From Xiphias gladius (Eukaryota; Chordata; Actinopteri; Istiophoriformes; Xiphiidae), in NCBI RefSeq assembly GCF_016859285.1, contig NC_053414.1, forward strand, positions 25,825,530-25,889,529: a stretch of 64,000 bases of DNA, given 5' to 3'. Numbering within the stretch: the stretch's first letter is position 1; each line of letters starts with the position of its first letter. Position numbers and translations under genes: made by a program. Below, piece by piece: positions 61,840 to 64,000 of the stretch. The notes below the pieces were generated by a model. The model saw only the letters and a list, made by a program, of their open reading frames with translations. It had not been told where the DNA came from and ran no database searches.

Positions 61840-64000
61840 GCCAGTGAGAACAAGAGGATAAATGGCATCATTTATTGCCTAATGCAGATTTTAAATATGA
61901 GATCGTTACTGCTGATATCGTTGTAAGTAGCGGGTCACCCAGAAAAATCCAATAAAAGGAAAAGTTACATGGCTACCCCAAAGCTCGTCCCAGTTATCGG
62001 TGCTGTTGTCACAGAGGCGGCCAAGTACTGCCGCCATTCTCAGCACGGGTGGAGGTAGCAGCACACACGTGGTCAACCTCTGAGCTCAGCGGTGGGAGAG
62101 CGTTCGAAAACACGTGCAGGAACGATTTCGCATTGCAAAGACACTCAAACACCAGAGGAGAGTTCATTCAGTCCACATAAAGTATTACTGGGAGAAAAGA
62201 AAACACCTTTTTCCTCTGAAAAATTAGCCCTGTCAGAGTGGCGTTTAGCAACGGAACGTTTTAGGTGGTCCCCATCGCCCCTGAAATGGAGAACAGTATT
62301 AAAGGTTCATTCCTACACAAGGGAAGTTACTGTATATATTCAAAAGGCATTATAATGTCTTGCAATAACAACAGGCATGAGAAACTGTGAGCGTGACCAT
62401 AATACTTGACAAGGTCAAGTGACACGTACAATGATTTATAAGGACTAGTTTTTGCACGAAAAGGTTGAGAGGTTCTAGGACTAAGACTTGTGAGGTTTTG
62501 TCACTGATAAGGCGTCCAACAGTGTGGTGTGGTGTGTGTGTGTGGCTCCGGGAAGGCCAGTGTTCCCCGCCAGAGGCGAAGGCTGCGGCAGTATGCGTTC
62601 CGGAGATGAATGTAGCCTCACTTTTCTCGAGGCAGGTAAGAAAAAGTGCAGCCACGACCTCACACATTACAACCACCCTTAATTTTTGTAAGACCTTGAA
62701 ACCTTTCAGGCAAAAAAGAGAAAAGAGCTCAGTTATTCTGATGCTTGACTGTCTACCTTATGACTTATAAGTGTTGTTATAAGACACATAATGCGTCATG
62801 ACTTTTTTGGGGGTACATTAATACCCATGTGTGATAGTGAATTATGTGAATAAATTACATTTTTTTGTTTTTCTAAACCACAAACACTGAATCCAAGTCT
62901 CAGTGTTTTGGTTGTGTTCCAGCTTTAGGCCCCCCCGTGACTGTCCCAGATTTTATCCCTGTCGACATATCGTACCCAAACTTTTCCCCCTCTAGAAACA
63001 CATCGCAGAGACATCTGGTGGCCAAACATCGAAGAGATTGGGTCTCAAATGATCCAATTTCCTGAAGTTCTCTACCTCGATGGAGAGCAGCCTCGGCAGC
63101 TTTAAACAATCAGGAAATGTTCAATCAGGAAATGATGATTTTCAGCTTTACAGAAACACAGGAAGCGATGTAATGCAAGATACTAAAGGAATGATTTCTA
63201 TCAACTGGAATTGATTTTAGGCCAACACCCTCATGCCACGGACAATGCATTTCAGTGCCTCTGCCTCTAAAGAATCCAGTCGGGTCAGTTTTTCTCGGGT
63301 TCCTGCCCATGGTGTCACAGGAGTGGCAGGGACATACCACGTGAAACAGGTCTGAAAAGTGACTTTCAACTTTGTGACTTCGAAGAGGCACAAATCCGTC
63401 AAATTCTTAGGGACTGGAAACACTGAATTACCAACATGCAGAGTTTTGAACTGACAAGAAGCAAATCATTATCGTAGCAGTGACACGCAGAGCAGATGGG
63501 ATGTGTCTTCAATCAAGCTGTCCACCGCTCTTTCTGCTCAAAGAGAAGAATGAGCGTTTTGTTTCTCTAATGAGTTTCTGTCTCTCTGTGGGCTGAAAAT
63601 CTAACCATCATTCTCCCAGGTCTGCCGATGCCACCCATTCTTCCAACAGGAGGCTGAACAAAAGAGCAGAGAGACGGGGCCAGGAGAGACCTCAATTAGT
63701 TCTGATTAGACACATGACTGGGTGACGAGGTGGCAGGCAGGCAACAAGCGGAGGCGTGCCTGCAAGATGAGGGCGAAACATGCTGGGTGAAGTTATGCCC
63801 TCAGAACCTCACATGACTCAAAGGCTTCTTTTAGCCGAAGACGACACACTTCAACCATGGGAGTGCGATACCGTAAACTTCCTGGAGATTCTGCTATAAC
63901 TTCATAACTACTGTTGTTGATGACGCCTTCAGCGGAAAAATGTGTTCGCCTCAACGGGAATAATAGTGGAAGTTCCCAGAGAAAAACCTGCTGTTGACGA
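61840..64000. other. DNA upstream of rgl3, no gene recognised
   Basis: Several short ORFs on both strands (62092-62355, 62465-62770, 62900-63109, 63125-63391) show no family features. A plus-strand donor-like GAGGCAG|GTAAGA at about 62637 has no matching recognised exon. The right edge could contain the start of another gene that cannot be judged. Confidence 0.45.

Noticed and set aside
61701..61844. Plus-strand ORF rich in Arg, Ser and Glu in the rgl3 CpG island
   Set aside because: GC-rich promoter sequence often opens such frames; no supporting splice site or homology.

Overview
This window is vertebrate nuclear DNA, almost certainly from a teleost fish. Genes are split into exons with GT-AG introns. 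Intergenic DNA is AT-rich and full of (CA)n and other microsatellites, and it carries fish-type repeats: Tc1/mariner, a Ty3/Gypsy LTR element, and palindromic TTAA-type MITEs. No bacterial, plasmid or CRISPR features were seen. The species cannot be fixed from sequence alone.

Layout from left to right. (1) 201-1426, minus strand: four exons of an evg1 / C22orf23 (UPF0193) orthologue, cut by the left edge. A perfect RFX X-box palindrome (2102) and a consensus CTCF site (2323) lie upstream. (2) 4679-6924, plus strand: a three-exon Kruppel-like factor of the klf1/klf17 type. Its large second exon carries a one-base frameshift, and a MITE arm abuts that exon's splice acceptor. (3) 18.0-21.05 kb and 27.8-38.2 kb, plus strand: two NFIL3/E4BP4-type bZIP repressor genes in tandem. 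Both have a non-coding first exon and one coding exon. Between them lies a degenerate Gypsy-type LTR element inserted into a Tc1-like transposon remnant. (4) 38.2-48.8 kb: gene-free, repeat-rich DNA. (5) 50236-61526, minus strand: a complete 17-exon RalGDS-like gene, best matched to RGL3. Its exons sum to 2268 nt, i.e. 755 codons plus stop. (6) 61.5-64 kb: its CpG-rich promoter and upstream DNA.

The genes do not form one pathway. In human, the relatives of evg1 lie on 22q13 and those of klf1 and rgl3 on 19p13, a mixture I recall as typical of some teleost chromosomes. The two nfil3 copies are the main local expansion. Intron 1 of the second copy holds three perfect NFIL3/PAR-bZIP (D-box) consensus sites, which would fit autoregulation or cross-regulation. 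The first copy has a spliced 44-codon upstream ORF ending 11 nt before its start codon.

The observations most worth following are the klf frameshift, the MITE at its splice acceptor, the uORFs and D-boxes of the nfil3 pair, the nested transposon with exact target-site duplication, an RGL3 intron with a GC donor, and an isolated perfect 18-bp hairpin at 44.9 kb. I did not find a wholly new biological system.
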